NCBI RefSeq assembly: GCF_013249065.1
Contig: NZ_JABRWQ010000001.1
Location: 620,001 to 684,000, forward strand
Source: Winogradskyella litoriviva
GTDB taxonomy: Bacteria; Bacteroidota; Bacteroidia; Flavobacteriales; Flavobacteriaceae
Length of the DNA: 64,000 bases
Reading direction: 5' to 3'
Below the pieces are notes generated by a model. It did not search any database and was not told the DNA's origin. It was given only the letters and a program-made list of their open reading frames with translations. Below are positions 1-9,234 of this stretch, piece after piece; within the stretch, counting starts at the first letter, position 1, and every line of letters starts with the position of its first letter. The translations under genes were made by a program, and so were the position numbers.

Positions 1-822
1 AGGTGTTTCTACAAACTTACCTTTAGTTGACGTTTTACCCGTTTTCTTATTAGCCGCAGCAATGGTTTCTTTAATTAAACGATCAATCTCTTTATCTAAA
101 CGTGCTGCTTCTTGTTTTTTCTTTTTAATCTGAGCGGAGAATTTTCCCATTTCAGATTTAATAGATGCCATTAAAACTTCTCGTTCTTTTAATTCGCCTT
201 CTAATTCTCTTTTAGCAATACGGTTTTCTTCTATTAGTTTCTGCTTGTCCTCTTTTTGTTTAGACAATTCAACATTTAATTGCTCTAACTCTTTAGTCTT
301 AGATTTTATGGCTTCGCCTTGTTCCTTTTGGTAATTAGAATATTGTTTTATGTATTGCAACCTTTTGTATGCTTGCTGAAAGTTACTAGAAGATAGCAAA
401 AACATTACTTTGCTTTGCTCAGATTTACTTTTATAGGATTTTACTACCATAGCAGCATAATCATCTTTAAGCTCTTTTAACTGCGTTTTTAAGCTCGTAA
501 TTTCGTTTTGATTGTTATTGATTTCTCTAGTCAATAAATTGGCTTGCTCGTTAGTTATTCTAATTAAATTTTTACGAACACTTACTTTGTAATTGATATC
601 TTCTATTAAAGTAATTGCCGATTTTTGCTCTTTCTTTTTTGTATATAATAATGCATTTATGAGTTTTATTTCTTTTAATTTTTGCTGACGTTGTGCTTCT
701 AATTTTTTTTGCTTGTCACTTTGTGCAAAACCCGTAGTAGTAGACATTAAAAAACCTAACAAAAACAAAACGCATGTTAGTTTTTTTACAGCAATTATAA
801 GGTGAGATTTCTCGTCGTTCAT
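1..822 (-). CDS. EnvC-like murein hydrolase activator, N-terminal part (cut by window edge)
   Basis: The frame stays open for 274 codons from an ATG at 822 to the window edge, so the C-terminal part lies outside. Residues 12-34 form a hydrophobic signal peptide ending near GFAQ. The rest is a long Lys/Glu/Gln-rich coiled coil with few prolines, as in EnvC-type activators, where a coiled coil precedes a degenerate or active LytM/M23 domain. That C-terminal domain is not visible here, so the family call rests on the signal plus coiled coil and on the typical neighbours: a DUF4292 lipoprotein and a TPR protein directly upstream in the same direction. Expected to act in the periplasm on cell-wall amidases or on peptidoglycan itself. 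The first ATG was chosen because the hydrophobic segment follows it directly. Another coiled-coil periplasmic protein is possible. Confidence 0.7.
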   Translation of the reverse strand, partial: MNDEKSHLIIAVKKLTCVLFLLGFLMSTTTGFAQSDKQKKLEAQRQQKLKEIKLINALLYTKKKEQKSAITLIEDINYKVSVRKNLIRITNEQANLLTREINNNQNEITSLKTQLKELKDDYAAMVVKSYKSKSEQSKVMFLLSSSNFQQAYKRLQYIKQYSNYQKEQGEAIKSKTKELEQLNVELSKQKEDKQKLIEENRIAKRELEGELKEREVLMASIKSEMGKFSAQIKKKKQEAARLDKEIDRLIKETIAAANKKTGKTSTKGKFVETP

Positions 823-849
823 ATTTCAATTTGTCGAAAGGACAACCAA

Positions 850-1644
850 TTATTTTAAAACAATTTCTTTATAACCTGAAGGGATTTTAAACGGAAACCG
901 CACTTCATCATTCAAAGATACAGATTTAAACTCCATAGCAACAGCAACCTCATCACTATCATCAACAGCAATAATTCTAATATTTTTAGGAATGATTTGT
1001 TTATCTACTTCTTGATACGTTGCGTAATCTACTTGAAGCATTCGTTTTTTTAATTGTTGTTGCAATTGCAAACTATCCATTTTAAAATGCGACGGATTAA
1101 TTAGATAAAACAATTCCATAAGCGCACTTTGGTCTTTTGGACTTACTGCATAAGAATTACCGTTTACCGCAACTTGATGTGGCTCTGATTTTAAATTATA
1201 AATTGCCTGACCCAATAAAATGTTTTGCACTTTCATAAAATCTAAATCTATACCAACAACATCGCTTAATAGTTTGTAATCACCATCAAAATATTGATTA
1301 TCTAATTTGTTGTAAAACTTCACTTTGTCTGGTGTAATCATCATACGAGCCATTCCTAAAACAGATTCGCTAAGCCAAATCACTTTATCTTTTTCTATAC
1401 GAAGTGAAAAACCAGCACCTTGTGTTTTATCGTTTTGAGTCAAATCTATTTTAACTCTAGCTTTTAAGGTTTTAAAATCTGTACTATTTTTATCATACTG
1501 TTTTATAACTTGTTTTACAGAAAGTTTATCACTCGCTTTACCAGATGCAATAACATTTTTAGCAGAATTACAACTGAAAGTTAACAGTATAAGCAAAGCA
1601 CTAATAGTAACTTTGAATTTGTTATATATTTTAGGAGATTTCAT
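850..1644 (-). CDS. DUF4292 family outer-membrane-type lipoprotein
   Basis: 264 residues. The N-terminus is a lipoprotein signal with the lipid-attachment cysteine at residue 25 (LLTFSCNS). The remainder is rich in beta-strand patterning with motifs such as KARVKIDL and WLSESVLGMARMMITPDKV, which I recognise from the DUF4292 family, a Bacteroidota group resembling LolA/LolB-like lipoprotein-handling folds. The biochemical role is unknown to me. It directly abuts the TPR gene upstream (stop and start are adjacent) and lies 27 bp before the EnvC-like gene, so the three are very probably co-transcribed and may share an envelope role. Confidence 0.8.
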   Translation of the reverse strand: MKSPKIYNKFKVTISALLILLTFSCNSAKNVIASGKASDKLSVKQVIKQYDKNSTDFKTLKARVKIDLTQNDKTQGAGFSLRIEKDKVIWLSESVLGMARMMITPDKVKFYNKLDNQYFDGDYKLLSDVVGIDLDFMKVQNILLGQAIYNLKSEPHQVAVNGNSYAVSPKDQSALMELFYLINPSHFKMDSLQLQQQLKKRMLQVDYATYQEVDKQIIPKNIRIIAVDDSDEVAVAMEFKSVSLNDEVRFPFKIPSGYKEIVLK

Positions 1645-3009
1645 TTATTGTTGAAGTTTTAGGGCTTTTGCTTTTTTAGCAAACGTTTCAGATTTACTAA
1701 TATTATTTAGGGCTTTGTAGGCCATACTTAATTCTGAATAAAAATCGGATTCCATGTTTGGGTTATCGATTAAATAATCTAATCCCATTTCTAAATACTC
1801 AATGGCTTTTTTAGAATTCCCTAATTTGTTATTAGCAACACCTGTTACTAAATACAAAATAGGTTGTGCAGGATATAATTCTAAAGCGCTTTCCCCATCA
1901 ATTACAACCGCTTTATAATCCTCAATATCTATTTGAAGCAACAATACGTCTTTTATTAATTTAAAGTCGTTAGGACTTTGTTTTAAAGCTTCTTTAAAAT
2001 TTGACAGTGCTTTTAATTTATCACCTGCTTTTAAATAATAATGACCTAAATCGTTATGGGTTTGTGCATCTTTGTTTTCGTCTATTAATGATGTAATTTC
2101 TATTAAATCAGATTCGTACTCTGGATTTCTACCTACAAATGCCACGAAATCTTTTAAAACTTTTGCCTTGGCATCTGCGTTAATCTCTGGACTTGTTAAA
2201 ACCGTTTTTACAGAACTTATTGCATCATCTACCTTACCTTCTTGAAGATAAAACTTATACAGCGCTAAATGCACAAATTTAGAATCTGGCTTTACTTTTA
2301 ATAAGTTTCTAGCAGCTTTGTAGGCATTTTTACGATCACCAGATTGACTGTATCTATAAATCAGTTTTAAATGATTGTCTTCATTATTTGGGTTATTAGC
2401 AATACGTTGCTCTAAATTTTCAATTCTATCATCTGCATTACCAGTAATACTATAAATATCATTACGCATTGCGTCTCTAGATTCACTCAATCCATATTCT
2501 TCATCTAATTCATCTAAAATATCTAAAGCTTGTTTGTATTTTTCTTCTCTAACATAAAGAGCTGCTAAATCTTCTTTATAATCTGGATGATACTTTACCA
2601 ATTGCTTTATTGTTTTTAAAGCATTTTTAATATCATCTTGCTGAAAATACACATCGTAAAGCTCATCTAAAAACCAAACATTATCTGGTTGCATTTCTAT
2701 TGCTTTTTTTAGATTGTCTTCTGCTGCACCAAAATTTTTAAGCTTATTGTAGTTTTTACCAAGTTCAAAATAAATAACAGGAAGCTTACTATTAAGATTT
2801 AAACACTTATGAAGCTCATCTACTGCACGATCATAGTTTTCAATTCCTTTTTGTTTTAAAGCTTCAAAAAAATGTTCTTGAAATTCGTCTTCATAATTCC
2901 CTAAGTCATCATCTGGTCTTTTATTAAAATCTACTTGAGCATAACTTGCCTGCGGAACGCTTAACATTCCGATAAAAAAAACCAATATGAATATAAATTT
3001 CTTATTCAC
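1645..3009 (-). CDS. Periplasmic TPR-repeat protein
   Basis: 454 residues starting at a GTG codon. Residues 1-24 are a signal peptide ending near SYAQ. The rest consists of consecutive tetratricopeptide helices, for example AIYFELG-, NLKKAIEMQPDN- and LGHYYLKAGDKLKALSNF-like repeats, with eight or more units spread along the protein. TPR proteins are scaffolds, so a protein-protein interaction role in the periplasm is inferred, but no partner is identifiable. It sits between the ABM-domain gene (4 bp gap upstream) and the DUF4292 lipoprotein (0 bp gap downstream), which indicates an operon. An exact ortholog name cannot be given. Confidence 0.8.
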   Translation of the reverse strand: MNKKFIFILVFFIGMLSVPQASYAQVDFNKRPDDDLGNYEDEFQEHFFEALKQKGIENYDRAVDELHKCLNLNSKLPVIYFELGKNYNKLKNFGAAEDNLKKAIEMQPDNVWFLDELYDVYFQQDDIKNALKTIKQLVKYHPDYKEDLAALYVREEKYKQALDILDELDEEYGLSESRDAMRNDIYSITGNADDRIENLEQRIANNPNNEDNHLKLIYRYSQSGDRKNAYKAARNLLKVKPDSKFVHLALYKFYLQEGKVDDAISSVKTVLTSPEINADAKAKVLKDFVAFVGRNPEYESDLIEITSLIDENKDAQTHNDLGHYYLKAGDKLKALSNFKEALKQSPNDFKLIKDVLLLQIDIEDYKAVVIDGESALELYPAQPILYLVTGVANNKLGNSKKAIEYLEMGLDYLIDNPNMESDFYSELSMAYKALNNISKSETFAKKAKALKLQQ

Positions 3010-3013
3010 TTTC

Positions 3014-3313
3014 TTATTTTAGAAGGTCTTCAACGACTTCTAATTTTTCTAATACTTCAACTTTCTCACAAGCAGATTTCATTATTTCTCTATAACGGTT
3101 TGCTTCTTCTGGTAAATTTGCACCAGCCTTATCAAAAGTACTTTGATTTGGCCATTGTGCATATGCTAAATATTTTAAGTCATCTTTTTTATGTAATCTA
3201 GAGCCTAAACTTCCTTCGTGTTTGTAAATTAAAGAAGTTAACCCTTTCCAAGCTTCAATAAAACTATCTTCTTGATTAGGTTTTACTCTAAAAGCATACA
3301 TTACAACATACAT
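3014..3313 (-). CDS. Antibiotic biosynthesis monooxygenase (ABM)-like domain protein
   Basis: A 99-residue single-domain protein. The start MYVVMYAFRVKPNQEDSFIEAW and the later YLAYAQWPNQSTFDKA pattern fit the dimeric alpha-beta barrel (ABM/YgiN-like) superfamily, in which small proteins oxidise or sequester quinone-like or haem-like ligands. No catalytic residue can be assigned. It has no signal peptide and is probably cytosolic. It lies 41 bp downstream of the nucleotidyltransferase gene and 4 bp upstream of the TPR gene, so it is probably carried in the same transcript without an obvious functional link. Confidence 0.7.
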   Translation of the reverse strand: MYVVMYAFRVKPNQEDSFIEAWKGLTSLIYKHEGSLGSRLHKKDDLKYLAYAQWPNQSTFDKAGANLPEEANRYREIMKSACEKVEVLEKLEVVEDLLK

Positions 3314-3354
3314 AATTACTCCATTTTAATAGCACAATTATTCTAATTCAATAA

Positions 3355-4374
3355 CTATTCCATAGTGGTATAATCACCTATACTAATTTTTGTAAACTCA
3401 CCATTATACTTTACATAATTACCAATCATAGCTTCATCTAAGTTAGCATTTTTTATTGCACTATGATTTTGTATTAAGCTATTTTTTATGGTTGAATTTT
3501 CAATAACACAATCTTTACCAATTGAGACATATGGTCCTACTGTTGTATTTTTTAAAACTGTACCTTTACCAATATAACAAGGCTCAATTACTTTTGAGTT
3601 CTCTAAAACGACAGAATCATCAATTAATTGCTCTTGGTTATCTGCTTTTAAGAAACCTAGCATTTTTGCATTTGTTTCTAGAGTTACGGCTTTGTTTCCA
3701 CAATCCATCCACTCATCAACGGTTCCGGTTTTGAAGATTCTTCCATCAGCCATCATACGTTTAATACCATCATTAATTTGGTATTCGCCACCATTCATTA
3801 TGTTTTCATCTAAGATTTCTTGTAATTTTTCTTTTAAAACGGCAACGTCTTTAAAGTAATAGATTCCGATTACAGCTTGATCGCTAACAAAGCTTTCTGG
3901 TTTTTCTACTAACTCAACAATATTTTTATCGTCGTTTAGTTTTACAACACCATAAGCTTCAGGGTTTTCCACACATTTTGTCCAGATTACACTATCTGCA
4001 GTTGGATCTAAATCGAATTCAGCTCTAATCAACGTATCTGCATAAGCAATAACCGCTGGACCAGAAAGTGATGGTTTAGCACTCATAATAGCGTGACCTG
4101 TACCTAAGGGCTGATCTTGTCTATATATTGATGCTTTTGCACCTAAATCTTCTGCAAGTTCAGTTAAACTCTTTACAACGTCATCTCCAAAAAATGCTGG
4201 ATCACCTAAAACAAAAGCGATTTCTCCAATTGGTTGCTTTAAAACTTTAGCAATATCCTTTACTAAACGATGCACTATTGGTTGACCTGCAACAGGAATT
4301 AAAGGTTTTGGTACTGTTAAACTATGTGGTCTTAGGCGAGATCCTCTGCCTGCCATTGGTACTATTATTTTCAT
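3355..4374 (-). CDS. Sugar-phosphate nucleotidyltransferase with C-terminal beta-helix
   Basis: 339 residues. The N-terminal signature MAGRGSRLRPHSLTVPKPL is the pyrophosphorylase nucleotide-binding motif, and LGTGHAIMSA and NGGEYQINDGI are further family motifs. From about residue 245 onward there are hexapeptide-type repeats (VVLENSKVIEPCYIGKGT and following), a left-handed beta-helix that often carries an acyltransferase-like or oligomerisation domain. The enzyme should join a sugar-1-phosphate to an NTP to give an NDP-sugar plus pyrophosphate. The exact sugar (glucose, mannose or N-acetylglucosamine) cannot be read from the sequence. Neighbours are TPR genes, dut and a polysaccharide flippase, suggesting supply of an envelope glycan precursor. 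Confidence 0.85.
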   Translation of the reverse strand: MKIIVPMAGRGSRLRPHSLTVPKPLIPVAGQPIVHRLVKDIAKVLKQPIGEIAFVLGDPAFFGDDVVKSLTELAEDLGAKASIYRQDQPLGTGHAIMSAKPSLSGPAVIAYADTLIRAEFDLDPTADSVIWTKCVENPEAYGVVKLNDDKNIVELVEKPESFVSDQAVIGIYYFKDVAVLKEKLQEILDENIMNGGEYQINDGIKRMMADGRIFKTGTVDEWMDCGNKAVTLETNAKMLGFLKADNQEQLIDDSVVLENSKVIEPCYIGKGTVLKNTTVGPYVSIGKDCVIENSTIKNSLIQNHSAIKNANLDEAMIGNYVKYNGEFTKISIGDYTTME

Positions 4375-4452
4375 TCTTTAAAAGTTTATTTGTTAAAATA
4401 GGTTTGACTATGCTGAACCTTTGCTATTTGTATTACGTAATTTTAAAAATAC

Positions 4453-5421
4453 TTATTCTTCAAAATTTACATCTAGATTATTTTCTTTTGTTATTCTATT
4501 AAAATCTTCAAGTTTATCTAATTGTTTCATTTCTTGATATATAAAACCTATATGCTTCTGTGCATCTATATTGTACGGCGAATTCATTTCCGTATACAAC
4601 CTATAAGCCTTAATCATATTCACCAAAGCGGGTTCAAAATCTTTTTGAAGATAATATATGTGACCTAAGCCATAGAATCCCTCAGGATCATTCTCATAAA
4701 TATCACGATAATTTTTATATGCTTGTATGGCGTTTTTTAAATCATTGTTTAACTGATAAGCAACTGCAATATTCATTAATGGCATTTTGCCTTTTGGGTC
4801 TATTTCTAAAGATTCTTGGTAACACTTTATAGCTTGTTTATAGTTGTCTAATTTTCTATAACTATAGCCTAAATTATCCCATGCAAAAGCAAACTTCTTA
4901 TCCTTTTTAACCGCTTTTGAAAACTGAACCACTGCTTCTACATAATTTTGGTTTGCAAATGCTGATTGCCCTTTTTCATAATATTTTAAAGCCTTTTTTT
5001 TATCTGATTTTGAATTCTCTGACTCAGTATTGTCTGTAAAGTAAATAGCTTTTAAAGCAGGACAATTGTCGTAAAGATATTCTTCAATCTCTTCGTAATT
5101 CTCGGATACATTGATAACAATATTTCTATCAGATGTTACTGCTATGGTATCCGATTTAGAAATACCATCTTTTTTAATAGAGTCCATTGCCTTTTCTAAA
5201 GAACCTAAAAGACTATTTTCTATTTGATAGCCCATACTAGCAGATTGAATACAGGTTTTGATGTCTTTGCTTTTTTCTTTCTTTGATTTGTCTAAATCAA
5301 TTTTAGCAATGCACTCGCAGGCTTGTTCAGATACCTTTTTTATTTTATCTAGCCTTTGTTCAACTTGAGCATAATTTAGTACTGTAAAAAGACATAAGAT
5401 TAATGTAATTGCCTGTTTCAT
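4453..5421 (-). CDS. TPR-repeat protein with N-terminal signal peptide
   Basis: 322 residues. The N-terminus (MKQAITLILCLFTVLNYAQ) is a secretion signal. Residues about 25-120 form an unassigned region with two conserved-looking cysteines (ACECIAKI and IKTCIQSA). Residues about 145-300 contain at least four TPR units, the clearest being AWDNLGYSYRKLDNYKQAI and the following CYQESLEIDPKGKMPL. Probably an exported scaffold protein; no partner is evident. It lies 17 bp downstream of dut and 78 bp upstream of the nucleotidyltransferase gene, all in one direction. Confidence 0.75.
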   Translation of the reverse strand: MKQAITLILCLFTVLNYAQVEQRLDKIKKVSEQACECIAKIDLDKSKKEKSKDIKTCIQSASMGYQIENSLLGSLEKAMDSIKKDGISKSDTIAVTSDRNIVINVSENYEEIEEYLYDNCPALKAIYFTDNTESENSKSDKKKALKYYEKGQSAFANQNYVEAVVQFSKAVKKDKKFAFAWDNLGYSYRKLDNYKQAIKCYQESLEIDPKGKMPLMNIAVAYQLNNDLKNAIQAYKNYRDIYENDPEGFYGLGHIYYLQKDFEPALVNMIKAYRLYTEMNSPYNIDAQKHIGFIYQEMKQLDKLEDFNRITKENNLDVNFEE

Positions 5422-5438
5422 AATTGTTTTTTATAATT

Positions 5439-5873
5439 TTATTTCACGCCTGTACTACCAAAACCACCTTCTCCTCTATCTGTTGAAGACAATTCACTTG
5501 CAACTTCCCATTCTGCACGTTCATGCTTTGCTATTACTAATTGAGCTATACGTTCTCCATTATTAATTGTAAAATCTTCATTAGACAGATTGACTAAAAT
5601 TACACCAATTTCTCCTCTATAATCTGCATCAATTGTTCCTGGCGCATTTAAAACTGTAATGCCTTTTTTTGCGGCTAAACCACTCCTTGGTCTTACTTGT
5701 GCTTCTATACCAATTGGTAATTCTATAAATAAGCCTGTGCCTACTATAGTGCGCTCTAAAGGCTTTAAAATTCTAGATTCTGATAAGTTGGCACGCAAAT
5801 CCATACCTGCAGACGCAATAGTTTCATAATGCGGTAAAGCATGACTGGATTTGTTAATGATTTTTATTTTCAT
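5439..5873 (-). CDS. dut: dUTP diphosphatase (dUTPase)
   Basis: 144 residues, the usual length of the trimeric enzyme. All five family motifs are present in order: [27 protein letters not shown] with the catalytic aspartate, GERIAQLVI, and the C-terminal [10 protein letters not shown] arm that closes over the active site. It hydrolyses dUTP to dUMP and pyrophosphate, keeping uracil out of DNA and feeding thymidylate synthesis. It is cytosolic. It lies 48 bp downstream of the flippase gene and 17 bp upstream of a TPR gene, so it is probably co-transcribed with envelope genes. Confidence 0.97.
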   Translation of the reverse strand: MKIKIINKSSHALPHYETIASAGMDLRANLSESRILKPLERTIVGTGLFIELPIGIEAQVRPRSGLAAKKGITVLNAPGTIDADYRGEIGVILVNLSNEDFTINNGERIAQLVIAKHERAEWEVASELSSTDRGEGGFGSTGVK

Positions 5874-5921
5874 GTTGAATTTTCTCTTTTGAGATTACTT
5901 CTTATTGCTTTGAATGGTATT

Positions 5922-7382
5922 TTAACTTCTCTTCAAGAATTGTTTTAATTCTCTCTTTTCAAGTATAATAACTAAGCCCAAAAATACAATTAACATTGCA
6001 ATTCCGATAATATAATTCTCTCGATAGTTATAGAAAAATATAAATGAAAATAGAATAGATACCACAAGATATAGACTAATTTTCTTTAAATCGTAAGGGA
6101 CAGGATAATATTTTCGCCCGAAATAAAAGGATAGTAACATCATTATTGCATAGGCAGAGAGTGTTGCAATTGCAGAGCCTTTAAAACCAATAATAGGAAT
6201 TAAAATATAATTTATTAGTAATGTTACAATAGCTCCAAAAATTGAAATATAGGCACCAAATTTAGTACGGTCTGTAATTTTATACCAAACAGAAAGGTTA
6301 TGATAAATACCCAAACAAAAATTTGCCAAAAGAATAAAAGGTACAATCCACATAGCTTCATAATAAGCTTCACTTAAAATGACATAAGGTTTTAATAGGT
6401 CTGCAAATACTACAACTACTAAAAATATAACAGAACCTAAGGCAACAAAATACTCTAATATTTTGGCATAATTTTTTTGAGGATTTTCGGTTTTAGAATG
6501 ACTAAAAAAATAAGGTTCAATACCTAAACGAAATGCTGTTGCAAACAGGGTCATAAATAAAGCCAATTTATAACAAGCAGAATACATTCCTATTTGTTTT
6601 TCTGCGACATCACTTGGCAATAAGTACTCTAATAAAATACGATCAAAGGTTTCGTTTACAGAATATGCAATACCTGCAATTAATACAGGCAAAGCATAAC
6701 GCATCATTTTTTTCCATAAAACGGTATCAAATGTCAGCTTAATTTTTAAGTAAAATGGAAGTAAAACTAATAATGTTAAACCGCTAGCCACTACATTGGA
6801 TATGAAAATATAGCTAATTTGAAAATCTGGAATATACAGGTTGTTAAAAAACGAATTCCCTTCAGCCAAATGTTTTAAATATAGAAGTAGGAATATATTA
6901 AGCCCTAAATTTACGGCTACATTAAAAATTTTAATAATAGCATATCGCATTGGTCTGGCTGTAGCTCTTAACCAAGCAAAAGGAATGATTACTAGAGCAT
7001 CAAAAAGCAAAATTATAAAGACTAAATTGAGATACTTAAGGTCTATATTAATAAGTGATGAAATCTGATTTCTAAATAGAAAAGCAATTCCCATTAAAGT
7101 AAAAGAACTTATAATTAAAGATATTGCAGACGTGCTTGTTACCTTTTCTTGATTTTCTTCTTTGTTGAAAAATCTAAAAAATGCAGTTTCCATTCCGTAA
7201 GCCAAAACGACATTAAACAAGACAAAATAAGCAAAAATGAATGATACTCTACCGTATTCTTCAACAGATAATACTTCTGGATTTGTATAAAGAGGAACTA
7301 AAATAAAACTCAACATTCTAGGTAAAACAGTCGCTAAACCATATATAAATGTTTGTTTAAAAAGTGATTGAAATCCGCTCAA
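5922..7382 (-). CDS. Polysaccharide biosynthesis flippase (MATE/MVF superfamily)
   Basis: 486 residues with about 12-14 hydrophobic segments along the whole length. The opening FKQTFIYGLATVLPRMLSFILVPLYT is typical of Wzx-like or RfbX-like oligosaccharide flippases and lipid II flippase relatives. It probably moves a lipid-linked glycan across the inner membrane. The start is a TTG at 7382: an in-frame TGA lies at 7406-7404 and no ATG occurs between that stop and the conserved N-terminus. A second flippase gene occurs in the polysaccharide locus at 40.7-42.0 kb, so this copy may serve a different glycan. Confidence 0.85.
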   Translation of the reverse strand: MSGFQSLFKQTFIYGLATVLPRMLSFILVPLYTNPEVLSVEEYGRVSFIFAYFVLFNVVLAYGMETAFFRFFNKEENQEKVTSTSAISLIISSFTLMGIAFLFRNQISSLINIDLKYLNLVFIILLFDALVIIPFAWLRATARPMRYAIIKIFNVAVNLGLNIFLLLYLKHLAEGNSFFNNLYIPDFQISYIFISNVVASGLTLLVLLPFYLKIKLTFDTVLWKKMMRYALPVLIAGIAYSVNETFDRILLEYLLPSDVAEKQIGMYSACYKLALFMTLFATAFRLGIEPYFFSHSKTENPQKNYAKILEYFVALGSVIFLVVVVFADLLKPYVILSEAYYEAMWIVPFILLANFCLGIYHNLSVWYKITDRTKFGAYISIFGAIVTLLINYILIPIIGFKGSAIATLSAYAIMMLLSFYFGRKYYPVPYDLKKISLYLVVSILFSFIFFYNYRENYIIGIAMLIVFLGLVIILEKRELKQFLKRS

Positions 7383-7546
7383 GAGTATAGTTAACAGTAA
7401 AACTCAAAAGTATTAAAATAATACATGCTACACTTATCTAACTAAAGAATTATTTATAAAGCAAACCTAATTAATAAAGAAAAGATAGTACTCTCAATAC
7501 CCAAGTAAAAAAGTATGTCACTAAAATGTATTAAATAATTTTAAAT

Positions 7547-8569
7547 TTAAAAATTGGCTAATAATTTACGTTTCTTTTTAAAATTGCTTAAAAATGCTTT
7601 AATAACGGTTTTCTTAATAGATGCAATCATATTAGATTTTCGTTTTCTTTCATAGATTTTTGGAGGACCGTTTTCGTAATAAACACCTCGTTTTTCACTA
7701 AGGTCAGTTACTTTAACATACTTAACTTCTCCATTTTCTACAAAGCTAATTGCACATTCATTGTCTTCTAAGGTAAACGGAAAATTGGGATCACGTTCCG
7801 CTTTTTTAAAAGTATAATAAGGCGATTTATTTTTTAAAACAGCCGTATATCTACCAGAATCTTCTACTAACTTAGCCTTTAGGTTTCTAAAATAAACACT
7901 ATCTATTTTTATATTTTCTTCTTTATTAACAATTGGAACAAAAACATTTAACCCAGTACCACCAACTTTTATACCTGCATACCATTCTTGAAAAGATATA
8001 GTTTTTACCTTAAACGTTGTTGAGGGTTGAAATGTTGGTTTGGCTTTAATGGGCAATTCCTCTGATACAATCATTGCTTCTCTGCGCCTTTGGTAAGCTA
8101 ATGGTGGACCATCTTTATAATATATTCTTTCTTTTTCAGTCACATTAGAGACTTTTAGATATTTTATTTCGCCATTTTCTTCATATCTAATAACACATTC
8201 ATCCTCATCTAAAGTAAATGGATACGTTCTTAATTTAGTTGTATTTTCTAAAGAGTTATGTTGCGAATTATTTTTTAATACAGCTGTATATCTGCTGTAA
8301 TTTCTAACTAACTGTCCTTTAAAGTTCCTAAAATAGATACTGTCTATTAATACGCCATCCATTTTATTAATAATTGGAACATAAACGTTAATCCCTGAAC
8401 TTTCTTCATTTTCTCCAGCATACCATTGTTGGAAAGAAACAGGTTTGACTTTGAAAGCGGTTGTTTCTTCTTTCGTTTTATATACTCCTCTAGAACTTGA
8501 ACACTGAAAGTTTAATGATAAAACCAAAAATACAGCTATAACGAAAAAAGCCTTTTTAAGATGTTTCAT
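7547..8569 (-). CDS. Putative lipoprotein with two tandem copies of an unassigned domain
   Basis: 340 residues from the ATG at 8569. An open frame extends 26 codons further upstream, but the lipoprotein signal (KKAFFVIAVFLVLSLNFQCSSS, Cys23) begins at this methionine. Residues about 39-163 and 186-310 are two copies of one domain: FKVKPVSFQQWYAG matches FKVKTISFQEWYAG, VLIDSIYFRNFKGQLV matches IKIDSVYFRNLKAKLV, and RYTAVLKN, PFTL and NGEIKYLKV also recur. The C-terminal 30 residues are basic. A related single-domain lipoprotein lies just upstream at 8666-9124. I know of similar short flavobacterial lipoproteins but not of a function. Confidence 0.75.
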   Translation of the reverse strand: MKHLKKAFFVIAVFLVLSLNFQCSSSRGVYKTKEETTAFKVKPVSFQQWYAGENEESSGINVYVPIINKMDGVLIDSIYFRNFKGQLVRNYSRYTAVLKNNSQHNSLENTTKLRTYPFTLDEDECVIRYEENGEIKYLKVSNVTEKERIYYKDGPPLAYQRRREAMIVSEELPIKAKPTFQPSTTFKVKTISFQEWYAGIKVGGTGLNVFVPIVNKEENIKIDSVYFRNLKAKLVEDSGRYTAVLKNKSPYYTFKKAERDPNFPFTLEDNECAISFVENGEVKYVKVTDLSEKRGVYYENGPPKIYERKRKSNMIASIKKTVIKAFLSNFKKKRKLLANF

Positions 8570-8665
8570 TTGTATGTAGGTTAAAGATTTGGACGTGCAA
8601 TATACAAATAAATCTATTAAAAACACAATAAATCCGACAAAAAGCAATTATTTGTAGGAATAAAA

Positions 8666-9124
8666 CTAAATTTTAGTAGGATAAATTGGATAATTTATAG
8701 TTTCTTGTATCTTAATATTACTTATTTTATAATATAATTGCGTTTTATTCTTTTGTCTTGAATAACGAATTACACATTCATTATCATTAATTTGAAAAGA
8801 ACTAAGCGATGAATCCTTTAAACTAATAGGCTTTTTTATTTGTGAATTAAATTGCGCTATAAACAACGTACTATCGTGTTGACTATTCTTAAATCTAGAG
8901 ACTTGTCCTCTAAAGTATACCAAATCTAGAACTATATTATTATCTCGTAATTTTACATATAAATCAATACCAGAATCTCCATTTTTTAAACCTGAATTCC
9001 ATTTTTGATAATAAACCTCTTTTAGAGCCTTAGGAGCGTCTTTTTGAAGTTTTGGTACTGATGAACAATGATTAAACAGTAGTACAACTAAAAGAGTAGC
9101 AATAGTGTTTCTAAGTGGTTTCAT
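8666..9124 (-). CDS. Putative single-domain lipoprotein, paralogue of the neighbouring two-domain protein
   Basis: 152 residues with a lipoprotein signal and lipidation cysteine at residue 20 (LLFNHCSSV). The body carries the same landmarks as each half of the gene at 7547-8569: a YYQKWNSGLKNGDSGIDLYV segment matching WYAG/GINVYV, the DLVYFRGQV strand, and NDECVIRYS matching DECVIRYE. This is a diverged third copy of the domain. A strong terminator lies just upstream (9162-9191), so transcription probably starts in the short gap between 9125 and 9161 or reads through. Function unknown. Confidence 0.7.
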   Translation of the reverse strand: MKPLRNTIATLLVVLLFNHCSSVPKLQKDAPKALKEVYYQKWNSGLKNGDSGIDLYVKLRDNNIVLDLVYFRGQVSRFKNSQHDSTLFIAQFNSQIKKPISLKDSSLSSFQINDNECVIRYSRQKNKTQLYYKISNIKIQETINYPIYPTKI

Positions 9125-9161
9125 AACTTTAAAAGTAATACCCAGTGAATTAAACTCACAA

Positions 9162-9191
9162 AAAAACCTAACTCGTAAAAGTTAGGTTTTT
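9162..9191 (-). terminator. Rho-independent terminator of the atp operon
   Basis: A perfect 12-bp inverted repeat (AAAAACCTAACT, loop of 6, AGTTAGGTTTTT) lies 43 bp past the end of atpG. Read on the minus strand it ends in a run of seven T, the classic intrinsic terminator form. Confidence 0.9.
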
Positions 9192-9234
9192 AGTTGTTAT
9201 TAGGATTAATCACTCAAATTAAGAGTGACAAAAG

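Noticed and set aside
7405..7412. TACTTTTG box upstream of the flippase gene on the minus strand
   Set aside because: No TTG lies 17-23 nt upstream of it, so the match is likely chance in AT-rich DNA.
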